This document shows positions 1 to 8,338 of a stretch of 64,000 bases of DNA, one piece after another. The DNA comes from Gordonia sp. PP30 (lineage in GTDB: Bacteria; Actinomycetota; Actinomycetes; Mycobacteriales; Mycobacteriaceae). The DNA is taken from positions 2,418,001 through 2,482,000 of the forward strand of contig NZ_CP095864.1 of assembly GCF_023100845.1 (NCBI RefSeq), written 5' to 3'. The position numbers and the translations under genes are program-made. The notes under the pieces are model-generated. The model did not search any database. It was not told where the DNA came from and worked only from the letters and a program-made list of their open reading frames with translations. Position 1 is the stretch's first letter. Each line of letters opens with the position of its first letter.

Positions 1-677
1 CCCTCGCCGAGCCGGACGGCACCACCACCAAGATCAACGACGCCGGCGTCGCCCTCACCGAGGACGGACTCGCCGAGTTCGGCGCGCTCATCACCGACGC
101 CGCCGGCGCCGCCGAGTGGGTCGCCCTCTGCGGCTCACTGCCGCCGGGCGTCCCCGCCGACTGGTACGCCACCATGGCCGGCCGGCTGCACGCGGCAGGC
201 CGGAAGGTGGCCGTCGACACCTCCGGGCCGCCGCTGGCCGCCGTCGCCGGCGCCCGGCCCGACCTGCTCAAACCCAATGCCTTCGAACTCGCCGAACTCA
301 CCGGGGACGACGGTGCGGCGATGGAGCAGGCGGCGCAGGACGGCGACCCGGCTCCCGCGGCCCGCGCCGCCGCCGAACTCGCGCGGCGCACCGGCGGCGC
401 CGTCCTCACCACCCTCGGGGCGGGCGGTGCGCTACTCACCACGGCGGAGGGCACCTGGGTCGCCCGCGCCCCGCGGATCCAGGTCCGCAGCACCGTCGGC
501 GCCGGCGACTCGTCGCTCGCCGGCTACCTGATCGCGCTGTCTCGGGGCGCCGATCCCGCCGAGTGCCTGCGCTCCGCCGTCGCCTACGGGTCCGCGGCAG
601 CCGGGCTGCCCGGCACCACACCCCCCACACCCGATCTTCTCGACCTCACCGGCGTCGATGTCCGGCCCCTACCCTGA
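1..677 (+). CDS. fruK: 1-phosphofructokinase (PfkB family), 5' end missing
   Basis: C-terminal part of a PfkB-family sugar kinase that phosphorylates fructose-1-phosphate, made by the downstream permease, to fructose-1,6-bisphosphate in the cytoplasm. The reading frame is open from base 3 at the window edge. Visible family motifs are GTTTKIN near the start, CGSLPPGVP, the KPNAFELAELTG stretch and the C-terminal anion-hole/catalytic signature TVGAGDSSLAGYL, whose Asp is the expected catalytic base. About 225 residues are present, so roughly the first 90 lie upstream. It ends 21 bases before fruA, on the same strand, as expected for a fru operon. The FruK rather than tagatose- or ribokinase assignment rests on GTTTKIN and on the PTS neighbour. 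Confidence 0.93.
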   Translation, partial: LAEPDGTTTKINDAGVALTEDGLAEFGALITDAAGAAEWVALCGSLPPGVPADWYATMAGRLHAAGRKVAVDTSGPPLAAVAGARPDLLKPNAFELAELTGDDGAAMEQAAQDGDPAPAARAAAELARRTGGAVLTTLGAGGALLTTAEGTWVARAPRIQVRSTVGAGDSSLAGYLIALSRGADPAECLRSAVAYGSAAAGLPGTTPPTPDLLDLTGVDVRPLP

Positions 678-698
678 CCGACCAGCGAAGGAAAACCC

Positions 699-2834
699 AT
701 GTCCGATCCGATCATCACGCCCGAGCTGGTCTTGCTCGACGCCGACGCGGGCGACGACGCCGAGGCGGTGATCCGCCGTCTCACCCAGACTCTCGCCGCT
801 GCGGGACGCTGTACCGACCCCGACGAACTCGCCGGGGCCGCCCTCGAACGCGAAGCCAAATCACCGACCGGCCTGCCCGGCGGCATCGCCATCCCGCACG
901 CCCGCGTCGACTCCGTCGGCACCGCGTCCCTCGGCATGGCGCGACTGTCGAAGAAGGTCGACTTCGGCGGACCCGACGGTCCCGCCGACATCGTCTTCCT
1001 GATCGCCGCCCCCGGCGGTGCCGGCGCCGCGCACATGAAGCTGCTCAGCTCCCTCGCCCGCGCCCTGGTGCGCCCCGAGTTCGTCACCGCGCTGCGCGAG
1101 GCCCCGGACGCGGACGCGATCGTCGAACTGGTCGGTGAGGCCGTCGCCCCACCGCCGCAGCAACCGGCGGCCACCCCCGCGCCCGCGGCGGCGGCCGCGC
1201 CCGCCGAGAAGCCCGCCGCCACCGAGGTGACGGAGACCGCGGCGGCGCCCGCCGACGACACCCTCGTCCTGGCGATCACCGCCTGTCCCACCGGTATCGC
1301 GCACACCTACATGGCCGCCGACGCGCTGAAGCTCGCGGCCGACCGCGCCGGGGTGGAGTACCAGGTGGAGACGCAGGGCTCGTCGGGCACCACGCCGTTC
1401 ACGTCGGACGCGATCGCCCGCGCCGACGCCGTGATCTTCGCGACCGACGTCGGGGTGAAGGGCCGCGAGCGCTTCGCCGGGAAGCCGGTGATCGAGTCCG
1501 GCGTCAAGCGCGCCATCAACGAGCCGGACAAGATGATCGCCGAAGCCGTCGCCGCGGCGGGCAATCCGAACGCCAAGCGCGTCCCCGCGGGCGACGGCGC
1601 CGCCGCCTCCACCGGTGGTGACGAGGGCGCGAGCATCGGCATCGGCGGCCGCCTCAAGCAGGCGCTGCTGACCGGCGTCAGCTACATGATCCCGTTCGTC
1701 GCCGCCGGCGGCCTCCTGATGGCCCTCGGCTTCCTGTTCGGCGGTTACGAGATCGCCAACGCCAAGGTGTGTGTCCCGCAATCGCTGGTCGACGGCGACG
1801 TCACCTATCCGGCGGGCTGCGCCGGCGGCATGAACGACGCCGTGTTCTACGCGCTGCACAGTTCGCTCTGGGATCTGCCGCCGGGGGGCCTCCTCCAGTA
1901 CCTGGGTGCGGTCTTCTTCGCGCTCGGCAGCCTCGCGATGGCCTTCATGGTCCCCGTGCTGGCCGGCTACATCGCCTTCGCGATCGCCGACCGCCCCGGT
2001 ATCGCTCCCGGCTTCGTCGCCGGTGCCGTCGCCCTCTCGGTGAGTTCGGGCTTCATCGGCGGCCTGATCGGCGGCCTGATCGCCGGCGTCGTCGCACTCT
2101 GGTTCACCCGGCTGAATCTGCCGCGCTGGGCGGCGGGCCTGATGCCGGTGGTCGTGATTCCGCTCTTCGCCTCGCTGATCGTCGGCTGCATCATGTACAT
2201 GCTGCTCGGCAAGCCGCTCGGCTGGCTCAACACGCAGATGATCGACGGCCTCAACAGCATGAGCGGCGGCTCCAAGATCGCCCTCGGCGTCGTCCTCGGC
2301 CTGATGATGTGCTTCGACCTCGGCGGCCCGGTGAACAAGGCGGCGTACTCGTTCGCCGCGCTCGGCCTCGGCACGGCCGGTGCCGGTCTGGCGCAGTGGC
2401 AGATCATGGCGGCCGTCATGGCCGCCGGCATGGTGCCCCCGCTGGCGCTGGCCCTCGCCTCGACGGTGCTGCGGCCGTCGTTGTTCACCGAGCCCGAGCG
2501 GGAGAACGGGAAGGCGGCCTGGCTGCTGGGCATCTCGTTCATCTCCGAGGGCGCCATTCCGTTCGCCGCCGCCGACCCGTTCCGGGTGATCCCGCCGATG
2601 ATGCTCGGCGGCGCGGTGACCGGCGGCCTCTGCATGGCGATGAACGTGGAACTGCACGCCCCGCACGGCGGTGTCTTCGTGCTGTTCGCCATGGAGAACA
2701 CCTGGTGGAAGTTCCTCATCGCGCTCGTCGTGGGCACCGTCGTCGGTGCCGTGAGCGTGGTCGCCACCAAGCAGATCAAGCGGACTCCGGCCGCCGAGGA
2801 GGCCCAGATCGAGGCCGCCGCAGCCGTTGCCTGA
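699..2834 (+). CDS. fruA: Fructose PTS permease, fused EIIA-EIIB-EIIC
   Basis: 711-residue membrane phosphotransferase that imports fructose and phosphorylates it to fructose-1-phosphate. Domains in order: EIIA (about 1-145) with phospho-acceptor His67 in GGIAIPHARV; an Ala/Pro-rich linker (about 150-188); EIIB (about 189-290) with Cys196 in ITACPTGIAHTYMA; and the EIIC membrane domain (about 315-695) with the family signature GISFISEGAIPFAA. Length and domain order match actinobacterial fused fructose permeases. The start is supported by a purine-rich GAAGGAAAA seven bases upstream. It lies between fruK and the HPr gene, so phosphorelay and product kinase are encoded together. Enzyme I is not in the window. 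Confidence 0.96.
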   Translation: MSDPIITPELVLLDADAGDDAEAVIRRLTQTLAAAGRCTDPDELAGAALEREAKSPTGLPGGIAIPHARVDSVGTASLGMARLSKKVDFGGPDGPADIVFLIAAPGGAGAAHMKLLSSLARALVRPEFVTALREAPDADAIVELVGEAVAPPPQQPAATPAPAAAAAPAEKPAATEVTETAAAPADDTLVLAITACPTGIAHTYMAADALKLAADRAGVEYQVETQGSSGTTPFTSDAIARADAVIFATDVGVKGRERFAGKPVIESGVKRAINEPDKMIAEAVAAAGNPNAKRVPAGDGAAASTGGDEGASIGIGGRLKQALLTGVSYMIPFVAAGGLLMALGFLFGGYEIANAKVCVPQSLVDGDVTYPAGCAGGMNDAVFYALHSSLWDLPPGGLLQYLGAVFFALGSLAMAFMVPVLAGYIAFAIADRPGIAPGFVAGAVALSVSSGFIGGLIGGLIAGVVALWFTRLNLPRWAAGLMPVVVIPLFASLIVGCIMYMLLGKPLGWLNTQMIDGLNSMSGGSKIALGVVLGLMMCFDLGGPVNKAAYSFAALGLGTAGAGLAQWQIMAAVMAAGMVPPLALALASTVLRPSLFTEPERENGKAAWLLGISFISEGAIPFAAADPFRVIPPMMLGGAVTGGLCMAMNVELHAPHGGVFVLFAMENTWWKFLIALVVGTVVGAVSVVATKQIKRTPAAEEAQIEAAAAVA

Positions 2835-2943
2835 CATCGCCGGCGCCGCAAACCCGGCGGCGCACCGCGACCGCGTACTAGGTTCGACTCATCACCTCCG
2901 GCGTGTCCGCGCCGGAAACCCATCGAAGACAGAAAGGCATTCC

Positions 2944-3204
2944 ATGCCCAGCACCACCGTGACCGTCGGCTCCGCCGTCGGCCTGCACGCCCGCCCCGCC
3001 ACCGTCATCGCCGAGGCCGCCAGCGCGCTCGGCGTGCCGGTCACCCTCGCCGTCGAGGGCGGCGAGCCGGTGGACGCCGGCAGCGCTCTGATGATCATGA
3101 CCCTCGGCGCCGAGAAGGACGCCGTGGTGATCGTGGAGAGCGACGATCAGGCCGCCGTCGACCAGATCGCGGCCCTCGTCGCGAAGGATCTCGACGCCGA
3201 GTAA
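2944..3204 (+). CDS. ptsH: Phosphocarrier protein HPr
   Basis: 86-residue HPr, the soluble phosphocarrier between enzyme I and the EIIA domain. With the ATG at 2944, preceded by AGAAAGG, the active-site histidine falls at position 15 in GLHARPA, exactly the family position. A frame open further upstream (to 2827) would put it about 39 residues later, so that start was rejected. A serine at position 47 (DAGSALMIM) lies where HPr kinase would act in Firmicutes; regulation there in actinobacteria is not implied. The gene ends the fru operon 109 bases after fruA and is followed by a GC-rich stem-loop. Confidence 0.95.
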   Translation: MPSTTVTVGSAVGLHARPATVIAEAASALGVPVTLAVEGGEPVDAGSALMIMTLGAEKDAVVIVESDDQAAVDQIAALVAKDLDAE

Positions 3205-3208
3205 CACC

Positions 3209-3233
3209 GGGCGCCCGCACGACGGCGGCGCCC
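3209..3233 (+). terminator. Stem-loop after the fru operon
   Basis: GGGCGCC and GGCGCCC form a perfect 7-bp stem with an 11-base loop, starting 4 bases after the ptsH stop. There is no U-tract, as is usual for high-GC actinobacteria. It is the likely end of the fru transcript. Confidence 0.45.
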
Positions 3234-3298
3234 TGGCGGGTCACCGGTCCTCGACGACCACGTGATCCGCCGGAGCGCCGCCGTCCGCGTCGTGTTGC

Positions 3299-3304
3299 TA
3301 TTCT
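3299..3304 (+). promoter_or_regulatory. -10 element of vapBC (leaderless)
   Basis: TATTCT sits 6 bases before the antitoxin ATG and nothing resembling a Shine-Dalgarno lies between. Transcription would start at or next to the A of the ATG. The identical hexamer and spacing occur before miaB (12896-12901). Confidence 0.6.
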
Positions 3305-3310
3305 TCTAGT

Positions 3311-3580
3311 ATGTCTACCATCGGTATTGCAGATCTCAGCCATCGCGGCTCCGAGCTGGTCCGCAAAGTCGAACAAGACCACGAAGAGTTCGGAGTCACT
3401 CGTCAAGGCCGGGACACCGGAGTCGTTCTCACCCATCGAAGCCGACTGCGGACGGTACCCACAGCGACCTGGAGCGACGTCGCGGACGTTCTCTCACGGA
3501 GCCGGCTCACCGAGCAGCAGATCGCTCAGCGACTGGATGAGATCGAGGCAGGTCGCGACGAGTCTGGGGACGTCCTTTGA
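3311..3580 (+). CDS. Type II antitoxin, Phd/YefM-VapB type
   Basis: 89-residue antitoxin. The N-terminal half (IADLSHRGSELVRKVEQ, then FGVTRQGRDTGVVL) matches the Phd/YefM fold, which forms the DNA-binding dimer. The C-terminal half (about 50-89) is charged and helical, as expected for the toxin-wrapping tail. It overlaps the PIN toxin gene by 4 bases. Such proteins usually repress their own promoter, and the -10 element lies directly at the start codon. G+C is about 60 % in sampled lines against roughly 70 % around it, which together with the isolated position between fru genes and hflX suggests horizontal acquisition. Confidence 0.85.
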   Translation: MSTIGIADLSHRGSELVRKVEQDHEEFGVTRQGRDTGVVLTHRSRLRTVPTATWSDVADVLSRSRLTEQQIAQRLDEIEAGRDESGDVL

Positions 3581-3984
3581 CATTGGTTCATCTCGATACG
3601 AACGTGTTGATCCGGGGATTCCCGAGCCGATCACCGATCGGCACGAACGATCAGACGCAGATCAGTTCGATCGTGTACGCAGAATTCCTGGAAGGTCTCA
3701 ACTCACACGATCCCGCCGTGGTGATCGAGACCGGACGCCAGCTCACACTGCTCGATCGCTTGTACCAGGGCGGGGTGCCCTTCGACGGAGAAACTGCCAA
3801 GCTCTACCAGGTGCTGTCGGGTGTCGCCACCAGATCGGGACAGACGAGCAGGAAACGCCGGATCGACATGATGATCGCGGCATCTGCCATTCAGTACGGG
3901 GCAGCGCTCGCCACCTACAACGCGGCAGACTTCACCGCGCTCGGCAATGCCCTGCTGATCATCGATCTCTCCGTCGGCGACTGA
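3577..3984 (+). CDS. VapC-family PIN-domain toxin ribonuclease
   Basis: 135-residue PIN-domain protein, predicted Mg2+/Mn2+-dependent endoribonuclease neutralised by the preceding antitoxin. Acidic metal-binding residues are visible at Asp7 (HLDTNV), Glu36 (YAEFLE), Asp97 (RRIDMMIAA) and about Asp118 (YNAADF), so the active site looks intact. The start is TTG at 3577, inside the antitoxin stop region (4-base overlap), with a second TTG at 3583. Translational coupling is therefore likely. It ends 6 bases from the convergent hflX stop. The RNA target cannot be read from sequence. Confidence 0.88.
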   Translation: MTLVHLDTNVLIRGFPSRSPIGTNDQTQISSIVYAEFLEGLNSHDPAVVIETGRQLTLLDRLYQGGVPFDGETAKLYQVLSGVATRSGQTSRKRRIDMMIAASAIQYGAALATYNAADFTALGNALLIIDLSVGD

Positions 3985-3990
3985 CGCTAG

Positions 3991-5409
3991 CTATCCCCCG
4001 ATGACCAGGTCGGCGTATTCGGCGGCGAGCGCCTTCGGCATGCGGACCCGGACCCGGGTGCCGTCGGCGGTGTGGTCGGTGTCGAGCACGTGGGCGTGCT
4101 GGTGCAGGCGGGCGATCACCTCGCCGCGGGCGAAGGGCACCGAGAGGACGGCCTCGACGTCGCCCTGTTCCACGAACTCGGTGATCCGGGTGAAGAGCTC
4201 GTCGAGCCCCTCACCGGACCGCGCGGAGATGAAGACCGCGTCGGGGAACTCGCCGCGCAGGGCGGTCATCCGGGTGGCGTCCACGGCGTCGATCTTGTTG
4301 ATGACCAGCAGTTCCGGCGGCGGGCCCGCGCCGTCGCGATCCTCCTCGGCGAAGACCTCGCCGAGAACCTGCCGGACCGCCGAGATCTGCTTCCCCGGGA
4401 AGGCGTCGGCGCCGTCGACCACGTGGATCAGCAGGTCGGCGTCGACCGCCTCCTCCAGCGTCGACCGGAACGCCTCGACCAGCTGTGTCGGCAGGTGGCG
4501 GACGAAGCCGACGGTGTCGGTGAAGACCACCTCGTGACCGTCGGCCAGCCGAGCGCGGCGGGTGGTCGGATCGAGGGTCGCGAACAGGGCGTCCTGCACC
4601 AGCACCCCGGAACCGGTCATGGCGTTGACCAGGCTCGACTTGCCCGCGTTGGTGTAGCCGACCACGGTGAGCGCGGGGACACCACCGCGTTTGCGCGCGG
4701 CCCGCTTGACGGTGCGGGCGGTCTTCATGCCCCGGATCTCCTTGCGGAGCTTGGCCATGCGCTCGCGGATGCGGCGGCGGTCGGTCTCGATCTTGGTCTC
4801 GCCCGGACCGCGCAGGCCCACGCCGCCGTTGCTGCCGGCGCGGCCGCCGGCCTGCCGGGACATCGACTCGCCCCAGCCGCGCAGACGCGGCAGCATGTAC
4901 TCCATCTGCGCGAGCGAGACCTGGGCCTTGCCCTCGCGGGAGGTGGCGTGCTGGGCGAAGATGTCGAGGATCAGCGCGGTGCGGTCGATCACCTTGACCT
5001 TGACGACCTTCTCCAGCGCGGTGAGCTGCGCGGGGGTCAGTTCACCGTCGCAGATCACGGTGTCGGCGCCGGTGGCGATCACCACCTCGCGGAGTTCCTC
5101 GGCCTTACCGGAACCGAGATAGGTCGACGGGTCGGGCTTGCCGCGCCGCTGGATGAGGGCGTCGAGCACCTCCGAGCCGGCCGTCTCGGCGAGCGCGGCC
5201 AACTCGGCCATGCTCGCGCGGGCCTCGGCGACGGTGCCCGAGGTCCAGACGCCGACCAGGACCACACGTTCGAGCCGCAGTTGCCGGTATTCGACCTCGG
5301 TGATGTCGGCGAGTTCGGTGGACAGTCCGGCGACACGCTGCAGACTGGCGCGGTCGTCGAGTTGGAGTTCGCCGGTCGTCGGGGTGCTGAGTTCGTACAG
5401 TTCAGTCAT
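3991..5409 (-). CDS. hflX: Ribosome-associated GTPase HflX
   Basis: 472-residue GTPase of the HflX family, which binds ribosomes and rescues or recycles stalled particles. An N-terminal HflX domain (about 45-235) contains GKPDPSTYLGSGK and the conserved glycine-rich stretch GLRGPGETKIETDRR. The G domain has G1 GYTNAGKSS (251-259), G3 DTVGF (298-302) and G4 NKID near 370. Length is typical. It sits downstream of dapF and miaA in the same order as in mycobacteria, separated from dapF by 85 bases. Confidence 0.97.
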   Translation of the reverse strand: MTELYELSTPTTGELQLDDRASLQRVAGLSTELADITEVEYRQLRLERVVLVGVWTSGTVAEARASMAELAALAETAGSEVLDALIQRRGKPDPSTYLGSGKAEELREVVIATGADTVICDGELTPAQLTALEKVVKVKVIDRTALILDIFAQHATSREGKAQVSLAQMEYMLPRLRGWGESMSRQAGGRAGSNGGVGLRGPGETKIETDRRRIRERMAKLRKEIRGMKTARTVKRAARKRGGVPALTVVGYTNAGKSSLVNAMTGSGVLVQDALFATLDPTTRRARLADGHEVVFTDTVGFVRHLPTQLVEAFRSTLEEAVDADLLIHVVDGADAFPGKQISAVRQVLGEVFAEEDRDGAGPPPELLVINKIDAVDATRMTALRGEFPDAVFISARSGEGLDELFTRITEFVEQGDVEAVLSVPFARGEVIARLHQHAHVLDTDHTADGTRVRVRMPKALAAEYADLVIGG

Positions 5410-5494
5410 ATGTCATCCATGATGACTGAACACGACGCCCTCGTGCATCCGGGTTTTCTCTGGGCGCAATCACGCCGGTCGGGCGGAGCCGAGA

Positions 5495-6406
5495 TCAGCC
5501 GTCGAGGAAGCCCTCGATCAGTTCGCCGTGGGCCACCAGCCGCGACGGTCCGCGCAGGAACGCCTCGGTCGGCGTGACGGTGACGGTGACCGCTCCACCG
5601 GGCACCGCGATACGCACGACGCCCTCGGCGCGGCCGAGACCGTGCAGGGCCGCCGCCGCCCCGGCCACCAGACCGGTACCGCACGAGCGGGTCTCCCCCA
5701 CACCGCGCTCGAAGACCCGCAGGTGGGACGTGAAATCGGTGTCCCCGGACGCGGGCTGCAGTGGTGTCAGCAGTTCGACGTTGGCCCCGTGCGGGAACAC
5801 CGCGGCATCGAGCACCGGCGCGGCAGTCAGGTCGAGCGCCGCCAGGCCCTCCGGGGTCAGCCCGTCGACGACGCACGCCAGGTGCGGGTTGCCGACGTCG
5901 ACCGCCTCACCGCACAGCTCACGCCCGGCGATCGTGGTCGCGGCGACGCCGTCGAGCCGCGCCGGGCCCATCCCGACGGTCACCTCCGCGGCGCTCGCAT
6001 CGCAGCTGTGCACGACCACCGGCCGGGCTCCCGCCCGGGAGCCGACCACGAATTCGGCCGCCTCGACCAGTCCGTAAGCCCGGCAGTAGTGCGCGAAGAC
6101 GCGCACGCCGTTGCCGCACATCTCGGCGATCGAACCGTCGGCGTTGCGGTAGTCCATGAACCAGTCGTCCTCGGCGATACCGGGTGCGAGGCCGTCGAGC
6201 ACCCCGGCGCGCACCAGGGCACCGGCCCGGGCGACGCGCAGCAGGCCGTCGCCGCCGAGACCGCGCTGCCGGTCGCACAGGACGGTGACCAGCTCTTCGG
6301 TCAGGTCGAGCTCGGCGTCCGGGTCGGGCAGGATCACGAAGTCGTTCTGGGTGCCGTGGCCCTTGGCGAACCGCAGTCCGGAAGTCGTCGGCGCAGGAGT
6401 CGTCAC
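5495..6406 (-). CDS. dapF: Diaminopimelate epimerase
   Basis: 303 residues. Interconverts LL- and meso-diaminopimelate, giving the lysine precursor and the cross-linking residue of peptidoglycan. Two catalytic cysteines are visible in their family contexts: Cys97 in MCGNGVR and Cys242 in ETRSCGTG. The GTG start at 6406 is preceded by TAACCT 7 bases upstream and no Shine-Dalgarno, so it is probably leaderless. The gene follows miaA by 10 bases, and its -10 hexamer contains the miaA stop codon. dapA and dapB of the same pathway are also in this window. Confidence 0.97.
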   Translation of the reverse strand: MTTPAPTTSGLRFAKGHGTQNDFVILPDPDAELDLTEELVTVLCDRQRGLGGDGLLRVARAGALVRAGVLDGLAPGIAEDDWFMDYRNADGSIAEMCGNGVRVFAHYCRAYGLVEAAEFVVGSRAGARPVVVHSCDASAAEVTVGMGPARLDGVAATTIAGRELCGEAVDVGNPHLACVVDGLTPEGLAALDLTAAPVLDAAVFPHGANVELLTPLQPASGDTDFTSHLRVFERGVGETRSCGTGLVAGAAAALHGLGRAEGVVRIAVPGGAVTVTVTPTEAFLRGPSRLVAHGELIEGFLDG

Positions 6407-6413
6407 GACTGCC

Positions 6414-6419
6414 AGGTTA
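6414..6419 (-). promoter_or_regulatory. -10 element of dapF, overlapping the miaA stop
   Basis: On the minus strand TAACCT ends 7 bases before the dapF GTG. Its first three bases are the TAA stop codon of miaA. An internal promoter inside the miaA-dapF junction is inferred. Confidence 0.5.
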
Positions 6420-7334
6420 CCCGGCGGTCCCCGCGTCGAGGACGGCGAGCGCGCGGCCGGCCAGCCCCGGATCGGCGGCGTCGAGCCAGTGCACCCGGTG
6501 GTCGCGGCGGAACCACGACCGCTGCCTCCGGACGTAGCGACGGGTGCCGATGAACGTCAGCTCACGGGCCTTGTCGAGGTCGTACTCGCCGTCCAGGTGG
6601 GCCAGGATGTGCGCGTAGCCGATGGCCTGGGACGCGGTCTTGCCGTCGCGGAGACCTTGCCCGCAGAGCGCCACCACCTCGTCCACGAAGCCGCCGTCGA
6701 ACATCGCGTCGGTGCGCCGCGCGATGCGCTCGTCGAGGGCCGTGGTCTCCCGGTCGAGCGCGAGAATCCTCGTGCCCCACCGCGGTTCGCCGATCGTCGG
6801 GGCCGATGCGGCGAACGGCTGCCCGGTCAGCTCGACCACTTCGAGCGCCCGCACGATGCGCCGCCCGTCGGTGTCGAGGATGGTCGAGGCGGCCGCCGGG
6901 TCCACCTCGGCGAGACGGCGATGCAGTGCAAGCGCACCGATCTCGGCGAGCTGCTCCTCGAACTTCACCCGGACCCGCGGGTCGGTGGCCGGGAAGCGCC
7001 AGTCGTCGAGCAGCCCCTGGATGTACATCATCGAGCCGCCGACGATGATCGGCACCGTGCCGTCGGCCAGCAGCCGGTCGATGACGGCGGTGGCCGCCTC
7101 TTTGTATCCGGCGACCGTCGCCGTCTCGGTGACGTCGAGGACGTCGAGCAGATGGTGCAGGATGCCGCGCCGCTCGGCGACCGGCAGCTTGGCGGTGCCG
7201 ATGTCCATCCCCCGGTACTGCGCCATGGCGTCGATGTTGACGATCTCGCCGCCGAGACGTTCGGCGAGGTCGAGGGCCAGGTCCGACTTGCCGCTGGCGG
7301 TCGGCCCGATGACGGCGATCGGCGCTCCGCCCAT
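6417..7334 (-). CDS. miaA: tRNA dimethylallyltransferase MiaA
   Basis: 305 residues. Transfers an isopentenyl group to A37 of tRNAs reading UNN codons. MiaB, which methylthiolates the product, is also in the window. The P-loop GPTASGKS is at residues 10-17, followed by the substrate motif [17 protein letters not shown], and later a C-terminal [14 protein letters not shown] typical of MiaA. The ATG at 7334 overlaps the stop of the upstream gene by one base (TGATG), so translation is likely coupled. Longer in-frame starts would add an Arg-rich unstructured extension and were rejected. Confidence 0.96.
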   Translation of the reverse strand: MGGAPIAVIGPTASGKSDLALDLAERLGGEIVNIDAMAQYRGMDIGTAKLPVAERRGILHHLLDVLDVTETATVAGYKEAATAVIDRLLADGTVPIIVGGSMMYIQGLLDDWRFPATDPRVRVKFEEQLAEIGALALHRRLAEVDPAAASTILDTDGRRIVRALEVVELTGQPFAASAPTIGEPRWGTRILALDRETTALDERIARRTDAMFDGGFVDEVVALCGQGLRDGKTASQAIGYAHILAHLDGEYDLDKARELTFIGTRRYVRRQRSWFRRDHRVHWLDAADPGLAGRALAVLDAGTAG

Positions 7335-8119
7335 CACGCGTTCCCGGTGCCGGCGGGCCGGAACGACGCGACCGTGTAGCCCACCCCGAACGGCGCACCG
7401 CGGAAGCGCGCGTCGACGTCCCACGCGGGCCGGCCGTCGAGGAGCTGCGCCAGTGCCAGCCAGGCAGCCCGTGTACCGACGCCTTCGGCGGCGCACTCCG
7501 CCTCGCCGAGGGCGGCGAGGGTCTCCCGGTCGGCGCCCACCACGGCGTCGTCGATCCGGTTCTGCAGTTCCCATGCCGAGGCGCGTTCACCGCCCCCGGG
7601 GGCCCGAGGACTGAGCGCGTTCGCGCCGTCGGCGATCACCAGGACACCGATCGGCTCATCCGAGACCGGCCGCTCCGCGAGGGAGAGCTCGCGCACGGCG
7701 AGCCGCACGACTTCCGGCCGGCAGCATGGATCGAGGACGACCGGGTCGATGCGCACCGGCCGCGGCGACACCTGCGCACCGAGCCAGCCGGCGAGCAGCA
7801 TGGACAGCGGCAACGGAGCGGGCGGTTCGATCCGGTCCGGCAGCGGCGGGTGCGGCAGGCTCACCGGCACCGGCACGCCGTAGGCGCCGAAGTCGCCGGA
7901 CTGCCGGCAGTCGGGGATGCGCGGATTCACCCGGCCCCGCGCGGACGTGTCGGGGCGATCGGCGACGCCGATCGCGATCCACCGCGACGCCGCGGCCGCC
8001 AGCGAGGCTCCCGCCGCGAGCACCGCGTCACGGACCGGGACGGTGTCGTCGGCGGCCGGACCGGACAGCTCCGGCACCAGCAGGGGCGCGCTCGGAATCA
8101 CCGCGATCTCAGCCAACAC
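7334..8119 (-). CDS. Conserved actinobacterial protein upstream of miaA (class III extradiol dioxygenase-like)
   Basis: 261 residues with the GTG at 8119. The neighbourhood and sequence match the conserved alanine-rich protein encoded directly before miaA in mycobacteria (Rv2728c position). The opening [17 protein letters not shown] and later [14 protein letters not shown] recall the LigB/Memo class III extradiol dioxygenase fold, but I cannot identify a complete metal site, so no reaction is assigned. The frame remains open to GTG 8191 and ATG 8182. I chose 8119 because TACCGT lies exactly 7 bases upstream and the protein then begins at the first conserved residues. It is coupled to miaA by a one-base overlap. 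Confidence 0.8.
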   Translation of the reverse strand: MLAEIAVIPSAPLLVPELSGPAADDTVPVRDAVLAAGASLAAAASRWIAIGVADRPDTSARGRVNPRIPDCRQSGDFGAYGVPVPVSLPHPPLPDRIEPPAPLPLSMLLAGWLGAQVSPRPVRIDPVVLDPCCRPEVVRLAVRELSLAERPVSDEPIGVLVIADGANALSPRAPGGGERASAWELQNRIDDAVVGADRETLAALGEAECAAEGVGTRAAWLALAQLLDGRPAWDVDARFRGAPFGVGYTVASFRPAGTGNA

Positions 8120-8126
8120 GGCTCCG

Positions 8127-8132
8127 ACGGTA
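8127..8132 (-). promoter_or_regulatory. -10 element of the gene before miaA
   Basis: Minus-strand TACCGT, 7 bases before GTG 8119. It supports a leaderless transcript and the shorter start of this gene. Confidence 0.45.
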
Positions 8133-8338
8133 CCGGCCGCCGGGACGGCGAGACGCGCCGGATACGGCTCTGTCGGCCCCATCGACGGCACCGAACTGTT
8201 TCAATGAACAGCGAAATGAACGAATCACCGTCGGCTCTGCCGTGTCCGCCGCCCCCGCGCGGCGCCGCACGACGCCGTCACCGCGGTGATTCCGGCGGCC
8301 GTGACGCGCGGCGCGACTGACGAAGGGCGACCCATCCG

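Noticed and set aside
861..2837. 658-codon open frame antisense to the fructose permease
   Set aside because: High-GC shadow: composition dominated by Gly/Arg/Asp/His, no family motif, no start signal, and it lies fully over a well-supported gene.
3311..3984. TA pair as part of a defence island
   Set aside because: Neighbours on both sides are ordinary fru and hflX genes; no restriction, retron or nuclease genes nearby.
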